Shown piece by piece: positions 12,978-26,100 of a stretch of DNA of 64,000 nucleotides; the stretch's first letter is position 1; every line of letters begins with the position of its first letter. The stretch is from Merluccius polli (lineage: Eukaryota; Chordata; Actinopteri; Gadiformes; Merlucciidae). The notes under the pieces were generated by a model. That model saw only the letters and a program-made list of their open reading frames with translations. It was not told the DNA's origin and ran no database searches. The position numbers were made by a program, and so were the translations under genes. The DNA lies in contig JAOPHQ010004843.1 in the NCBI GenBank assembly GCA_030340625.1, forward strand, positions 1-64,000, given 5' to 3'.

Positions 12978-14803
12978 CAATATAATTATTGTACAAATTA
13001 TTAAATAATTGATCAATAATTGAAATGTAAAAAGTAATATTTGTATCTATTATCTTTCCCACAGGATGTTGCCACAAGATGGGGCACTAAGCAGAAAATG
13101 GTAGAGAGGGTGCTGGAGCAGCTACCAGCCATAAGACATGTCCTGGTTGAGGACAGAAAACATGGCCACCTCAACCCAACCTGGCAGGATGTTTCTGTGT
13201 TGGAGTCCATCAACGCAGCAATGAAGCCATTGGCTGACTTCACAGATGTCCTCTCGGGGAAAAATACGTCACAGTGTCCTCAGTTAAGCCTGTACTGGAA
13301 CTGATTAAAGGTGAACTTCTCTCTCCAGGACCTGATGACACTGCACTGACAGCCAATGTTAAACGAAACATGTGCAGGGTACTGACTGAAAAATACAGCT
13401 CACCTGCAATCCAAGTCCTCCTGAGAAAGGCCACCATCTTGGATCCAAGATATCATGGCACCATGGAGGAGGCACAGGCATTGGATGATGTCAAACATCA
13501 GTTTGTGCAAGAACTGCTGGACTTAAAAGAGCCAGTAGGAAGTGGAGAAGGTACCAGTGGTGAGAGCTGCAGCACAGCTGCTGCTAGAGGAAATGCGGAT
13601 GAACCTCCTGCACCCACAAAGAAGACGAGGCTGAGTGACCTTCAAAACAGAAGAGCTCACCTCACAGGTCATTCCCAGGCTGCAGTTCCAAAAAGAGTGC
13701 AGGCTGATGCAGAGCTGACCAAGTTCCTCCAGGAAGATACATTTGATGCATCTTCTGATCCCTTAATGTGGTGGCGTGACAATCAAAGAAGATACCCTTT
13801 GATGGCCAAGTTGGCACAAAAATGTGCATATGTGCAACAAGCACCAGCTCGGAGAGAATGTTTAGCACAGCTGGCTTTTAGGTCAACATGTTGGTTTTCC
13901 TTGCTCGGAATCTACCAAACTAAAGTAGCTACAGATTTGCATATGGCCTGTTAAGACATCTGCTTATATGGAAGTGTTTGTGTTGTTACTCTGCACTTTT
14001 TGTTTACAAAGGTCCTAACTGGATTGGCAGTGTTACCTGTTAAGAAATGTACAACTCTATACCTCTGTGCCTAAATGTTCAATATAAGTGCAATTTTGTT
14101 TGTCGAGACTTGATAAGCCATTGTATTTATTGTTTTGGTTGTGTGTGGTTTTATATTTGAATGCTGTTTTTCTTAACAGAGAGGGGGTCTATTTTATTGT
14201 TTTTGGTTGTGATTTTTATTCAAGTGCAATTTTTGCTAACAGAGACTGAGAGTCCATTTTATTTTTTGTTTGTTTTATTTATTTAGGATATTTAAACGTT
14301 CTTGAAATTACAATTACAATGGTAAAAAACACTAAGAAATAAAAGTTTATTGTTGTTACGGCCACAATACAAGGTAGGTTTGGCTCAGCCTTGTGACCGG
14401 CAACATGCAGAGAGGACGCCACACCCGAGTATAAATTTCAACTCAAAAGTAATTTTATTTTACAAATAATTCCATTACTTAACCAAAACTATGGGAGTGT
14501 GGAGGTCTGGCCAAAAATAACAAAAGGATGGAGGAAGTCTGGTCCAGCCACACAATGGTCCGTAGGACCCAGAGCTCCCCCCCTAAACTATCAAAAACAG
14601 TGTATAAACTAAGCTACTAAAGAAAGCCATGAAAACTAGACTACCAGACCTCCATCCTCAAAAGAAACAAACTCAAGATAAGGAACGAAGGACACAGACA
14701 AGTTGAAAGGAAAGCTGGTTTGTCTGGAACAGAGGGGCAGCTGCTTCTCCAGCCTCACTTAAATACAGGACAGGGATCTCCCACCAATCACCTGATCAGG
14801 AAC

Positions 14804-14844
<41 letters not shown>

Positions 14845-16890
14845 TAAATCGAGGTGGGAGCGTGTAACACCCCCACCCTTAGTTAGTGATTGTCTCTTTT
14901 TTTTGTACACAAAAAGAAACAATCACAACAATGCACTTATAAGCGCGACAACGCATCGGCAACAACATTGTCCCTGCCACGGATATGTTGTACATCAACA
15001 TTGAAAGCTTGCATAAAGATACTCCAACGCATCAACATTTGGTTTGTGTTACGCATCTTCTGCAAAAACACAAGAGGGTTGTGATCAGTGAAAATAACGA
15101 CGGGAACATTAGATGACCCGACGTACACCTCAAAATGAATGAGTATACCCGCTGATGACGGTTGAATTTTTTGGAGAAGTATGACACAGGGTGTTCTACT
15201 CCATCAACACCATCCTGAAACAGGACAGCTCCCGACCCCAACTCACTCGCATCAATAGCCAGTTTGAATGGCTGATCAAAGTTAGGTGCCGCAAGCACAG
15301 GAGCATCAGTCAGCAGGGCTTTAAGCTGCTGAAAAGCATGTTGACAAATGTCAGACCACACAAACCGAACCTTTGGGCTTAACAGGTCGGTTAATGGCAC
15401 TGCAACAGCAGAGAAGTTTTTACAAAACCCCCTGTAATAGCCAGCCATACCAAGAAAACAGCGCAGGTCTCGTCTGGAACCAGGACCAGGGAACGCCAGG
15501 ATCGTCTCCACCTTGGACTGGACTGGGCACACTTCACCTCGGCCCACTACTTTCCCCAGGTAGACCACGGTTGCTTGTCCGAACTCACATTTTGCAAGGT
15601 TTGCTCTACTTAGCCGTTCAAACACCTCCCGTATCTGCTGAATGTGACTTTGCCAGGAATCGGAGTATATCACCAAGTCGTCTAAATAGGCTGCACACCC
15701 AGAGAGACCAGACAGTACAACACTAACCAACCATTGAAATGTAGCAGGCGCATTTCGCATCCCAAAGGCCATCATATTGTAATGAAAGAAACCATCAGGT
15801 GTTACGAAGGCTGAAATCTCCTTAGCACGATCAGTTAGCGGAACTTGCCAATACCCCTTAAGCAGGTCATGTTTAGTTACATACGAGGCACTGCCAACAC
15901 GGTCAACACAATCCTCCATCCTGGGCAAAGGGTAACAGTCGGGTTTTGTCACATTGTTCACTTTTCAAAAATCAGTACAAAAAAACGATCACTTATCAGA
16001 TTTGTCAACCAACAAGCAGGGAGAACTCCACAAGCTCGAACTGGGCTCAACAATCCCATGCTCAAGCATGTACTCAACCTCTCTCCTAAATCGAGGACGC
16101 TTATCAGGATTAACACGATATGCATGTTGTTTAATCGGTGGTGAGTCATCTACATCAATATCGTGTTGCAAGACGGTCGTGCATGAAGGTACATCACAGA
16201 ACAGCGACTTATGTGACAAAATCAACTCCACAATGTCTGCACGCTGAGCATCAGTCAAGTGAGCCAAGTGAAAATTAAGCTTGGCTAGCATTTCTGAGTT
16301 CTGTAACCTCCCCTGTACCACTGCTTTAGACGGAGCAACAACATCCTCCTCCCCCACAGTAGACAGAGCCACAGAGGGTACAGCAGATTTAACACTTTCA
16401 GCCCTGGACAGTGCCACCAAACAGGTAGAGACGGAATTACCAAGATCAGCTCTGGGCAGTGCCACAGAGGGCATGACAGCATTGACAACTGCAGAATTAG
16501 ATGTCACACCGCCTGGACCAGGCCCAGCAACATGCTCATGGTACGGTTTCAACATATTAACGTGACACAGCCTACTCCTACGATTCCGGTCAGGAGTAGC
16601 AATGAGATAGTCACGGTCACTTACTTTCTTTTGGACAAAATACGGGCCACTAAATCGAGCTTGCAGACTGGAACCAGGGATTGGTAACAGAACCAGCACT
16701 TTGTCACCTGGGGCAAAAACCCTGCTCTCAGCTCTCCTATCATACCAGCCCTTCATCTTAAGATAAGGAACGAAGGAAACAGACAAGTTGATCGGAAAGC
16801 TGGTTTGTCTGGAACAGAGGGGCAGCTGCTTCTCCAGCCTCACTTAAATACAGGACAGGGATCTCCCACCAATCATCTGATCAGGAACAC

Positions 16891-16937
<47 letters not shown>

Positions 16938-19900
16938 AAGTGCAAAGAGGGAAAAGAAATTGAGGGCGGAGCGCGTAACAATTGTATTTGAAAGGGTGTG
17001 CATTATTATGATATACTGTATTATGTTGACAATAATATCGTTTATCGGCAATAATTTATATCGTCCAGCAAAATTTGTTATCGTCCCAGGCCTAGTGCTA
17101 GGGGCGGCACTTGACACGTCATAGACGCGCCGCGGCACTGCGGCGGCAGTGTGTTTTGCACTTTATAATTGACACTTCTCTGGGCCAATCGGAATCTCAG
17201 CACTTGCTATAGAATCTTCGCGCGAACTAAGCTCGCCTTTGGATGAGATGCCTGGCTACCGCTCGAGTCTGATGGATTTGGAAAGTGAAACTCTTATCGT
17301 GAAGGAAGCATCTTATCTTAAATTCGAGGTAAGTCAAGCTTTTTGGTGCGAAAACAACAGCTATTTGTTTGCTTGATTCAATTAACGTTAGCAAGTTAGT
17401 TTACAATAATATTGTATTTTATACAATATTTTATGACCGAGTCAACGCGAGTACTGCACGAACGTAGACCTTGCATAAAGTTAGCCATTTAGCTTGCTAC
17501 GTAAGGGCATAGTCTTTCAGCTAGCTGGCTTAACTAGCAACTCCCGTTATGGGAGGTTGTAACCTTAACGTTAGTAGCTAACGTTAGCTAGGCTTATCAT
17601 TAGCCCCTAATGTTAGCCGGGTGCTCTGCCCTGAGTTCCGAGATATACGGCTATTTAGCAGCTACTCGAATTCTGAGCTACCCTGAATATTCATTACGGA
17701 GGTTGTCGTGCGCGCTCGCGTGTTAGGCAGTCATTCATGGCAAGTGAACCGAGACGAGCTGGATGTAGCCCAGTTGTTAAACAACGGCGTAGGCCTACTT
17801 TTAAAGCGTTTGGATATGTGTTAATGTGGGTAAATGTGACTGTTATGATCGGTGTTACACTTACTCTCGCATCAGCTGTTGTCTACACCTGATGCGAGAG
17901 TAAGTGTAACACCGATCAGTCCTTGGACCGATGAGGTTGGCTAACTTATCCTGTGATTTTCCATTTTAGAATGAGGGAGCTTAATGAGGAGGACTCCTTA
18001 TATGTAGCACAGCTAGATTCAGCAGGGAGGTGCAAGTGGAACTGGGCATAGCTCAACGTGGAAGGAGGGAGTTTGACTGCCAGCCATCCTCAAGTGCTGC
18101 CACAGCCAAAAGAGCCAAGGCAGAAGAGGAGGCGCTGGCCAGAAGGCGGCATGCAGCCAAACAACGCAAGAGAGCACTTGAAACACTCGTCCAGGCTAAG
18201 AGACAAAAAAAAGAATTTTGAAAATATTAAATGTGTCATTCTCTTTAAGCCTCAAGGATGTTTTGACATTGATTTTTGATAAAGTATGCTGATTTTTGTT
18301 AAGTCACGCTCAGAAATGTGTCATTTGCATATTAAAATCACCAAAAAAATGAGGGAGGGGGGGCACCCACCCCAGGACACTGTCACTTTTTTTACTCTGA
18401 GGAGTTTGCAGGTCTGAACATAGAACTATGAAAATGTATATATTAAGTAATAAATCAACAACAGCATTACAATATAATAAAATAAAAACAACTGCAGGCT
18501 CCAAAGATGAACAAAAATCATTATGCACATGAATAAGTATAATGTATAATATACTGTATATATATATAATATAATATATAATAAAATATAAAGAAAGAAG
18601 CCTTAGCAATAAGGCGCATTCAAATGTGCCTTCGAACTTGTCCATTTTGCTGTTTCTGCTTTGGCGTGCTCAACTGAAAAAAAAGAGTGGTGCGCGACAT
18701 GGCGCGACCGGGCTAAAATCCTGGCGAGCCGGCGAGATCGACGTCATTTTGACGTCACAATGTCGCGCGACAGGTCGTGAACGGCAGGTATACATGAGTC
18801 TTGAGTGTTGGCAACCACATCAAATCCAATTGCTAGGTAACCTAGCCTAGGTTGCTGACGTTAGCTATGAGCAACATCACTGAAATTAAACCTATAAAAC
18901 ACGGACTTACCAGAAAGGGATGCACGAGCGTCATCTCTCCGTTTCCTCTTCTTTCGTTTTACAGTGCCAGATTCATGTGGTCTCTTACTTGCCATTATGT
19001 CTCAGCCTCAACATTCAGATTAATAAAGCAGGCTAAATATGACCACTTCAGGCAAAAGGCTACAGAGCGAACTCCAATGCGAAAATACGAGAGTCACAGG
19101 AACTTTGAAGGCTGTACCATTTCAGGGAAGTGGGGGGAAGTATTTTCATATATTAGGTAAAAACATCTAATTTGCCCGAATTGAGGGTACACAATTGATA
19201 AACAACAATGGTGGGCATGTTAATAACTCATTTATATATTTTGCAATATAAAAATATAATAATTTTCATGACATTTTATTTCAACCATAATTTTGGGGGC
19301 CCCCACCAGGTACTTGGGGCCCTATGCGCTCTGCGTATGGGGAGCGGCGGCCCTGGAGGGGAGGAAGGGTAAGAGGGGGAGAGGAAAGGAGGGAGGGAAG
19401 GCTAATAATTGAGCACATTGTGCATCCGGAGCTCCTCAGATGGCGCCTGCAGACCACTTGGTTCCTGGAGGAATGAGAGGAATCCTGTTCTGCTTTATCA
19501 TCTCGTCTGATAGAGGAATCCTAAACAACCTGACAGAACCCGTCGAAACTGTTTCAGACAAACTCTACGCACAAATAAATCCACCTTGTAAAACCTCAGA
19601 TGGGCCTGAGCTCTGGTTTCATCCACACGTCCATAACATCGCTGCTACACACACAAGCAACGCCGAAAAGCTGTCCATTCTTTAAATAATCAAATTACAA
19701 TGTTTATTGCTTTTCGAACACTGCTATTGTAAAGTAATATTGGGAGTTTGTGTGTGTTTGTGTGTCATGGAATTATTTATAGCTTTGAAAAAATGACATA
19801 CCTTGTTTTTCTGATTCCTGGTTCTACTTAAAGTAAGTCGCACAGCACTTTAACCTTTGTACTTAGACTCAGTTTGAAGTCTCCTTGGGATAAAAGCATC

Positions 19901-22900
19901 ATAACTAACATCATGTAAAAGGTGCTAGGACATGGGGCCGGACCTGGGGCCTAAGAAGAAGGAAACAAAAAAATCTTAACAATCTTAAGATATCTTTTGG
20001 AGAATAGCAATTTTTCATAACTTTCTTCGTAAGTCCAATCTTAAGAAAAAATCAGCAGTTATGAACATGTTTGTTCTTAAGCTGCTTTTGTGAATCCCGC
20101 CCCTGGTCCCTTGACATGGTCTATGGTCATCCAACGGATGTGTGTGGTGGTGACCCCTGGTGCCGTGTGAACTCCAGGTCAGCAGGAAGCTCCAGGGGTC
20201 ACTGGAGGAGCTGGCAGCCAGCAAGAGGGAGGTGGAGAGCCAGGCCACCGCCCTGCAGAGAGCAGCCATGGAGCGGGAGGAGCTGACCAAGACCAGGGCC
20301 TCCCTGGAGGTCCAGCTCAGCTCCGCAGAACGCAAGACCTGCACCCTCACCCAGGACCTGGCCGCTCTCAGGTCTGTATGAACAGGGTATTCATACAGAG
20401 ACTATGTACATTATGACTGGTGTGTATGTAACTGGTGTTTTGAAGGCTCTGTCTCTAACTCACATGATTTGGTTTGGGAAGCAACCCTATGTCCACATGG
20501 ATTAGACTCCATGACCCTCACAGACCCTTGTTCTCCTCCTCTTCCTCCTCCTCCTCCCCAGGGTCGAGAAGGAGTCCCTGGCGGCTGCCGTGTTCCAGAG
20601 CCAGGAGCTCGCCTCCTCTCTGGAGGAGGAGCAGAAGAGGCTGGAGGAGGAGAACCATGGCCTGCTCCAAGCCAAGGAGGCCCTGATGCGTGAGTACCAT
20701 CACTCCTCCTCCTACTCCTACTCCTATTTCATCTCCACCTCCACATCCTACTCCACCTCTTCCATCTCCTCCTTCACCTCCATTTCTTCCGTCACGTCAA
20801 CCTCCATAGCCATCTCCACCTCTTTCTCTTACATCTCCTCCTCCACCTCCTGATCCTCCACCTCCTCCATTTCCACCCCTCCACCTCCTCCACAATCTCC
20901 TCTTCCTCTTCCACCTCGACCTACGTCAACTTCCATAACCATCTCCACCTCTTCCACCTCCTCCTCCTCTTAGCTCTACCTCTACCTCCATCCCCCCGCT
21001 TTCATCCCCACCTCCTCCTCCACCTTTCACCTCCCCCAGCACCTTAACCATCTCACCCTGCCAAGACACCCCCTATCCCGGGGCCCTGATCCCCGGACCC
21101 CTGGCCTCCCTCCAGCCTCCCCACTGAGAGCCAGCTGTGAGCTCCAGCTGTCCTGGACTCTCAGCTGCGCAGGGTGTCCCAGTAGCAGCTCTGACACGGA
21201 CCAAGGTTGCCCCCATGTTTCTGCTAGCACGCTGTTAGCTAGCAGGGACCCGGAAATCTTCTGTGAAAAATATCCTTTGCATGGCGTCAGTGCATTACTA
21301 TAGCCTACTGGAGGCTTATGGGTTGATTAGCAAGCAAGCTAACGTTAGCCTTCCAACCATAAACAACAGATCAAGGAGTTCAACAATCTCCTCCTGATTG
21401 TGACGAGCAGTAAACTCTTCTGTGGTCAACAAAGTTACAGCAGCTCTCCTATTGGTCCAGAGCTTCAATTGGTCAAAGTTGACCACAGTTGACCTCTATA
21501 CAAATAATCCCCAAGGTTGGATTTATATAAAATTAACTTTAATGAATGTTAGTAAACTTTAATGAACATTAATAAACTTTAATGAACGTTAGAAAACCTT
21601 AATGAACATTACTGAACATTACTGAACTTTTATGAACATAACTGAACTTTAATGAATGTTACTAAACTTGAATTAACTTGAATTAACTTTACTAAAGTTG
21701 AATTAACTTTAATGAACGTTACTAAACCTTAATTCACTTAAATTAATGTTACTAAACATTACTAAATGTTACTGAACATTACTGAACGTTACTGAAAACT
21801 TGAATGAATGTAACTAAACTTGAATGAACCTAACTAAAACTTTAATGCATGTTACAAAACCCTAATGGAGGTTACAGAACATGATGAAACGTTACTTTAC
21901 CGAATGTTACTGAACAATATTGAGTGTTACTGAGCGTTGACACGTTACTGCTACACTTTAACGTTCCGCATGTTTCTCCAGGCGAGGTGGGCCGGCTGCA
22001 GGTAGAGGCCCAGCGCCAGGTGTTGCAGGCGGGGCAGGAGCGGGAGAACCTGGAGGACCAGCTGGTCCAGATGCAGAGGAGCCACCAGCTGACCCTGAGC
22101 AGCAGAGACCAGATGCACCGAGAGCAGCTCACAGAGTTGGTACGGCCCCTTCTGGTCCTCATATTGACAGACAACCCAAACTACTTTCCATTATTGTGCA
22201 ACCGTGTCCATCAAAAAAAATGTGGACCTGTATGTGTGCGTGTGGGGCGCGGGGGGGGGGGGGGGGGGGGGTTGTGTGTGTGTCTGTGGGGGGGGTGGGT
22301 TGTGTGTGTGTGTGTGTGTGTGAGTGAGTGCAAGTGTGTGTGTGTTTGTGTGTGTGCGTGCATGCCTGTGTGTGTGTGTATGTGTGTGTGTGTGCGTGCC
22401 TGTGTGTGTGAGTGTGTGTGCGTGCCTGTGTGTGTGTGTGTGTGTGTGTGTGCGTACCTGTGTGTGTGTGTGTGTGTGTGTGTGAGAGTGCGAGTGTGTG
22501 TGTGGGGGGGGGGTGTGTGCATGCCTGTGTGTCTGTGTGTGTGTGTGCGTGTGTGTATGGACACAGCAGATGACTGTTAGTCTCACAAATCAGATTTTAG
22601 ATTAACATCTCAAATCTGGGTGAACCGGGCGTTTCTTTCGCTTCGATTTATTTTGACCATTTAGTTACATGGAATGGGTCCCTACTGGAAAAACCTGACC
22701 GGCGGAACCACAACAATATGATATGGCTGACTGCAATCAAAGCTAAAACGATAGCATTGTCTACCCATTGTCATTATCCCTCCTTGGCCAACTGCAGACA
22801 CAAACTCGGCCAGCACCGTAGAAATACATTTGTCATAATCGTCTTTTGAAGTAGAATGAGTTTATCTTCAGAAGAATATATCCGTAACAAAACAGGAAAC

Positions 22901-23162
22901 ACTGCATAACTCCGCCCCTCACACTTTGTGGTTTCCGACCCCGGCGCTGTGCCGTCCCCGCCAGTAGGGGCTGTAGCGTGGTGGGACTTCTGGGTCCTAT
23001 TGATGAACGTTGACTCTGGGCCAGGGAGGAAGAGTGAGTTTGTGTGCAGCTGGGAGGATATAAATAGGACAACATCAGGAACATAACAGCAGGAACTCTG
23101 GGATAATATATCAAATGTCCTGGCGGACCTACGTATGTGTGAGGGTCAGTGTTTGCAGGCAT

Positions 23163-23193
<31 letters not shown>

Positions 23194-26100
23194 CATGCGT
23201 GCATGCGCATGTGTGTGCGCTTTTCTGTGCATGTACATTGTGTCTGTGGATACATGCATGCATGTTTGTGAATGTGTGTGTGCGCATGTATGCATCAGTG
23301 CTGTATGCATGTAGGTTTTTTGGTGTTTGAATGTGCAAGCGTGTGTGTGTGCGTGTGTGTTTGTGTGCGCATGTGCACATGTATACATGAGTGTGAGTTT
23401 GCTTTTTTGTGCATGCATGCACGTGTGAATGTGTTGTATGCATGAAGGTTGTTTGTGTTTTCTTTGTACGCATCAGCATGTGTGTGTGTGTGTGTGTGTG
23501 TAACATGGTTCCCTATCTGGCATGGCAGGAGCGGCAGCATGCGGCCCTGCAGCATGCGGCGCTGCAGGCCCAGAAAGAGCGTGCGGAGCAGGAGCTGCGG
23601 CGCCAGGGGGAGGAGCTGCGGCAGGAAATCAGTCGCATGCAGGAGGACTGCAAACAGAGCCTACTGCACGCTGAGACCCAGAAACAACAGGTGGGGTGTG
23701 TGTGTGTGTGTGTGTGAGCAATTGATAGTAGCCAAACACTGCAGTGGAACATTGCTGAGTTTGGCCGTTTCATTGCTTCACTGTTTCTGGCTAAGCTGAG
23801 GAGTGATGTCAGGATGACACCAGCTATAGTTGTGTACAGGAAGTGACATCACTCCTCCATCTCATTCCCTCTCTCTCACTCTCTCTCTCACACCATGTCT
23901 GGTCTGTCCTCACTGTCATGTCCATGAAGGCACCCATACATGTTACACTTCAGTCCTCCACCGAGAACAGATGAGTAATGGTGGTGGTGGTTGGTGCTGC
24001 TGGGTGTTGTCTCCCAGGCTCTGCTCCAGAAGGAGGCGGAGAAGGTGGTGCTGGCGGAGAGGCTGGCGGGGCTGCAGCAGGACCTGGTCGCAGCCGGTCT
24101 GGACCTCCAGCGCACCAGGAGAGAGACCCAGAGCAGGCTGGAGCAGGACAAGGTACACCCCCCCCACACACACACACACACACACAGACCTCCCATAGAG
24201 CCGCTAGCCTCTAACTGCTAGCCTGTAGTTAGTGGCTAGCTAGTGAGTATAGAACCGCAAGCCGCTAACTATTAGCTGCTAACCGCTACCTGTTTGTGCT
24301 CCAGAACTCCATGGCGGTCCTGCAGGGTGAGCTGCAGCAGATGCAGACACGCTTCCAAGAGTCTCTGAGCACCCAGGAGAACGAGAAGCTCTGTCTGACG
24401 GAGCAGATAAGAGCCCTGAACCAGCAGAGAGACCAGATACACCAGGAGGTGAGAACACTTACACTAACTAACCCAGATCAGAGACTTGAACCAGCAGAGA
24501 GACCAGATACACCAGGAGGTGAGAACACTTACACTAACTAACCCAGATCAGAGACTTGAACCAGCAGAGAGACCAGATACACCAGGAGGTGAGAACACTA
24601 ACACTATCTAACCCAGATCAGAGACTTGAACCAGCAGAGAGACCAGATACACCAGGAGGTGAGAACACTAACACTATCTAACCCAGATCAGAGACTTGAA
24701 CCAGCAGAGAGACCAGATACACCAGGAGGTAAGAACACTTACATAAAAACACAGTGGTTGTAGTAGTAGTAGTAGTATAGTATTAGTAGTAAAGTAGTAG
24801 TAGTAGTAGTAGTGGTAGTAGTAGTAGTTGTTGTATTATCATAGTAGTAGTATTATAGTAGTAGTAGTTGTGTTATAGTAGTACTATAGTAGTAGCAGTA
24901 GTAGCAGCAGTAGTAGTAGTAGTAACCGTGTGGTTAGCGTCTGTAGCACTGGTCTGGTGTAAAACAGAGCTGTGTGGTTAGCGTCTGTAGCTCTGACGCT
25001 GGTCACTGTGTTTGCTGACTGCTGCGTGGGGAGGAATCGCCCGGCTAGAGTAGATTTACGGCACCGGCTCGGCTCTCGTCCTCTCCCTGGACCGCGATGT
25101 GTTTTGTATGCATTCAGACAGGACAGCAAAGCTTTCCTGTTTACTCCCACAGCCTGCTTACCAAAAACAACACAACACTAATCACATCTTCTCCCTATCG
25201 CCCTCAACCCTGGTAGAGGTTCTGAGGGTATAGGGTCTAACTAAGCCTATTTAGACCTAGTCAGTCCCTGTTTAGACCCAGTCAGTCCCTGTTTAGACCT
25301 ATTAGACCTGTCCTATTCAGACCTGTTCAGATCTGGGAAGATATGTTCAGAGCCTGTTTTCATCAAATCAAGTCAAACTGTGTTTGTATTCCGCTTTTGT
25401 GCAAAACAGCATTGCATAGCAAGGGAAACACAGCAACAACAACAACAACAACAACAAATTTGTTTAAAATAATAGTCCAGTAGGTTCAGACCTAGTGTGA
25501 CCCTGTTCAGAGAAATATTGTGGTAATACTGTATCATCTGCCCGGTACACTCAGAACCCCGCAGGACGAGGCCTGTCTTCCTCTGGTTTGTCTCGTTGGA
25601 CAGCAAAACACACTGAGACGATGTGAGAGAGAGTGGGAGAGTGTGGGGGAGGAGAAGGGGAGGAGGAGAAGGCGCTCTGGGAAAGAGCAGTGTTGGTGCG
25701 GGACCACGGTATCACGGTACCGTCATACGAAATCAAACTTCGACTTAACCCCTTGTGTAAATAAACTGGAGCCAGGACTGTTTATTTTCTACCCGGCAAC
25801 AGCCAGAGGTCACTGGGGCCTTGAAGGACTCCCCCCCCACGCCACCCCACGCCTACATCCATTAAAACACTACAGAAATACCCCCATCTCAACCCCCTCA
25901 CCCCACCTCACCCTACCTCACCCCCCACACCCCACCTCACCTCACCCCCTCACCATAATTGGGTGGGAAGTAAAGTGGATGTGTATTTTCGTTTCTATTT
26001 GATATTTTTTTACAACTTTTTTTCAACTTATTAGAAGAAACCATCTTGTGTGGCCTCAATGAGCACAACTGCAGTCCTCCTCTCCTCTTCATCTCCTCCT

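Larger units (their letters stand above)
14354..16980 (-). mobile_element. Gypsy LTR retrotransposon, Gmr1-like, 5'-deleted
   Basis: Flanked by 5-bp duplications ATTGT at 14349-14353 and 16981-16985. It begins TGTTACGG and ends GCGTAACA. The element reads on the minus strand. A full 516-bp 3' LTR lies at 14354-14869, next to a purine tract (AAGGGTGGGGG on the minus strand, 14870-14881). The 5' LTR is cut to 16758-16980, and gag, protease and the integrase core are missing. The order integrase C-terminus, reverse transcriptase, RNase H, LTR is unusual for Gypsy and typical of Gmr1-type elements first described in cod. Confidence 0.88.
11420..17094. mobile_element. hAT element nested in the outer hAT
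   Basis: The termini are TAGGCCTGGGCCGATAA on the left and TATCGTCCCAGGCCTA on the right. The flanking duplications GTGCTAGG at 11412-11419 and 17095-17102 are perfect. It contains a decayed + strand ZBED-type transposase (11875-13955) and a Gypsy insertion (14354-16980). Removing the Gypsy leaves about 3.0 kb, a normal size for an autonomous hAT. Confidence 0.9.
10778..19355. mobile_element. Outer hAT element of a three-level nest
   Basis: The left end CAGGGCCGCTGCT and right end GGAGCGGCGGCCCTG are inverted. Perfect 8-bp duplications GAGGGGAG flank the element at 10770-10777 and 19356-19363. It spans 8.58 kb, of which 11420-17094 is a younger hAT insertion; without that and its duplicated 8 bp the outer element is about 2.9 kb. 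No transposase of its own is recognised, so it is probably non-autonomous. Its right half carries a short possible exon (17248-17328) and a perfect hairpin (17847-17917). Confidence 0.85.

Noticed and set aside
15960..16005. Possible selenocysteine or readthrough at the two TGA codons in the Gypsy pol
   Set aside because: The element is already truncated and frameshifted; plain decay explains the stops.
22191..22586. Thr/His repeat ORFs on the minus strand (also at 23130-23550 and 51924-52445)
   Set aside because: Readings of (TG)n tracts.
24449..24731. Four extra coding exons after exon 9
   Set aside because: The copies lack acceptors and the 70-bp period breaks the reading frame; they are duplicated junctions only.
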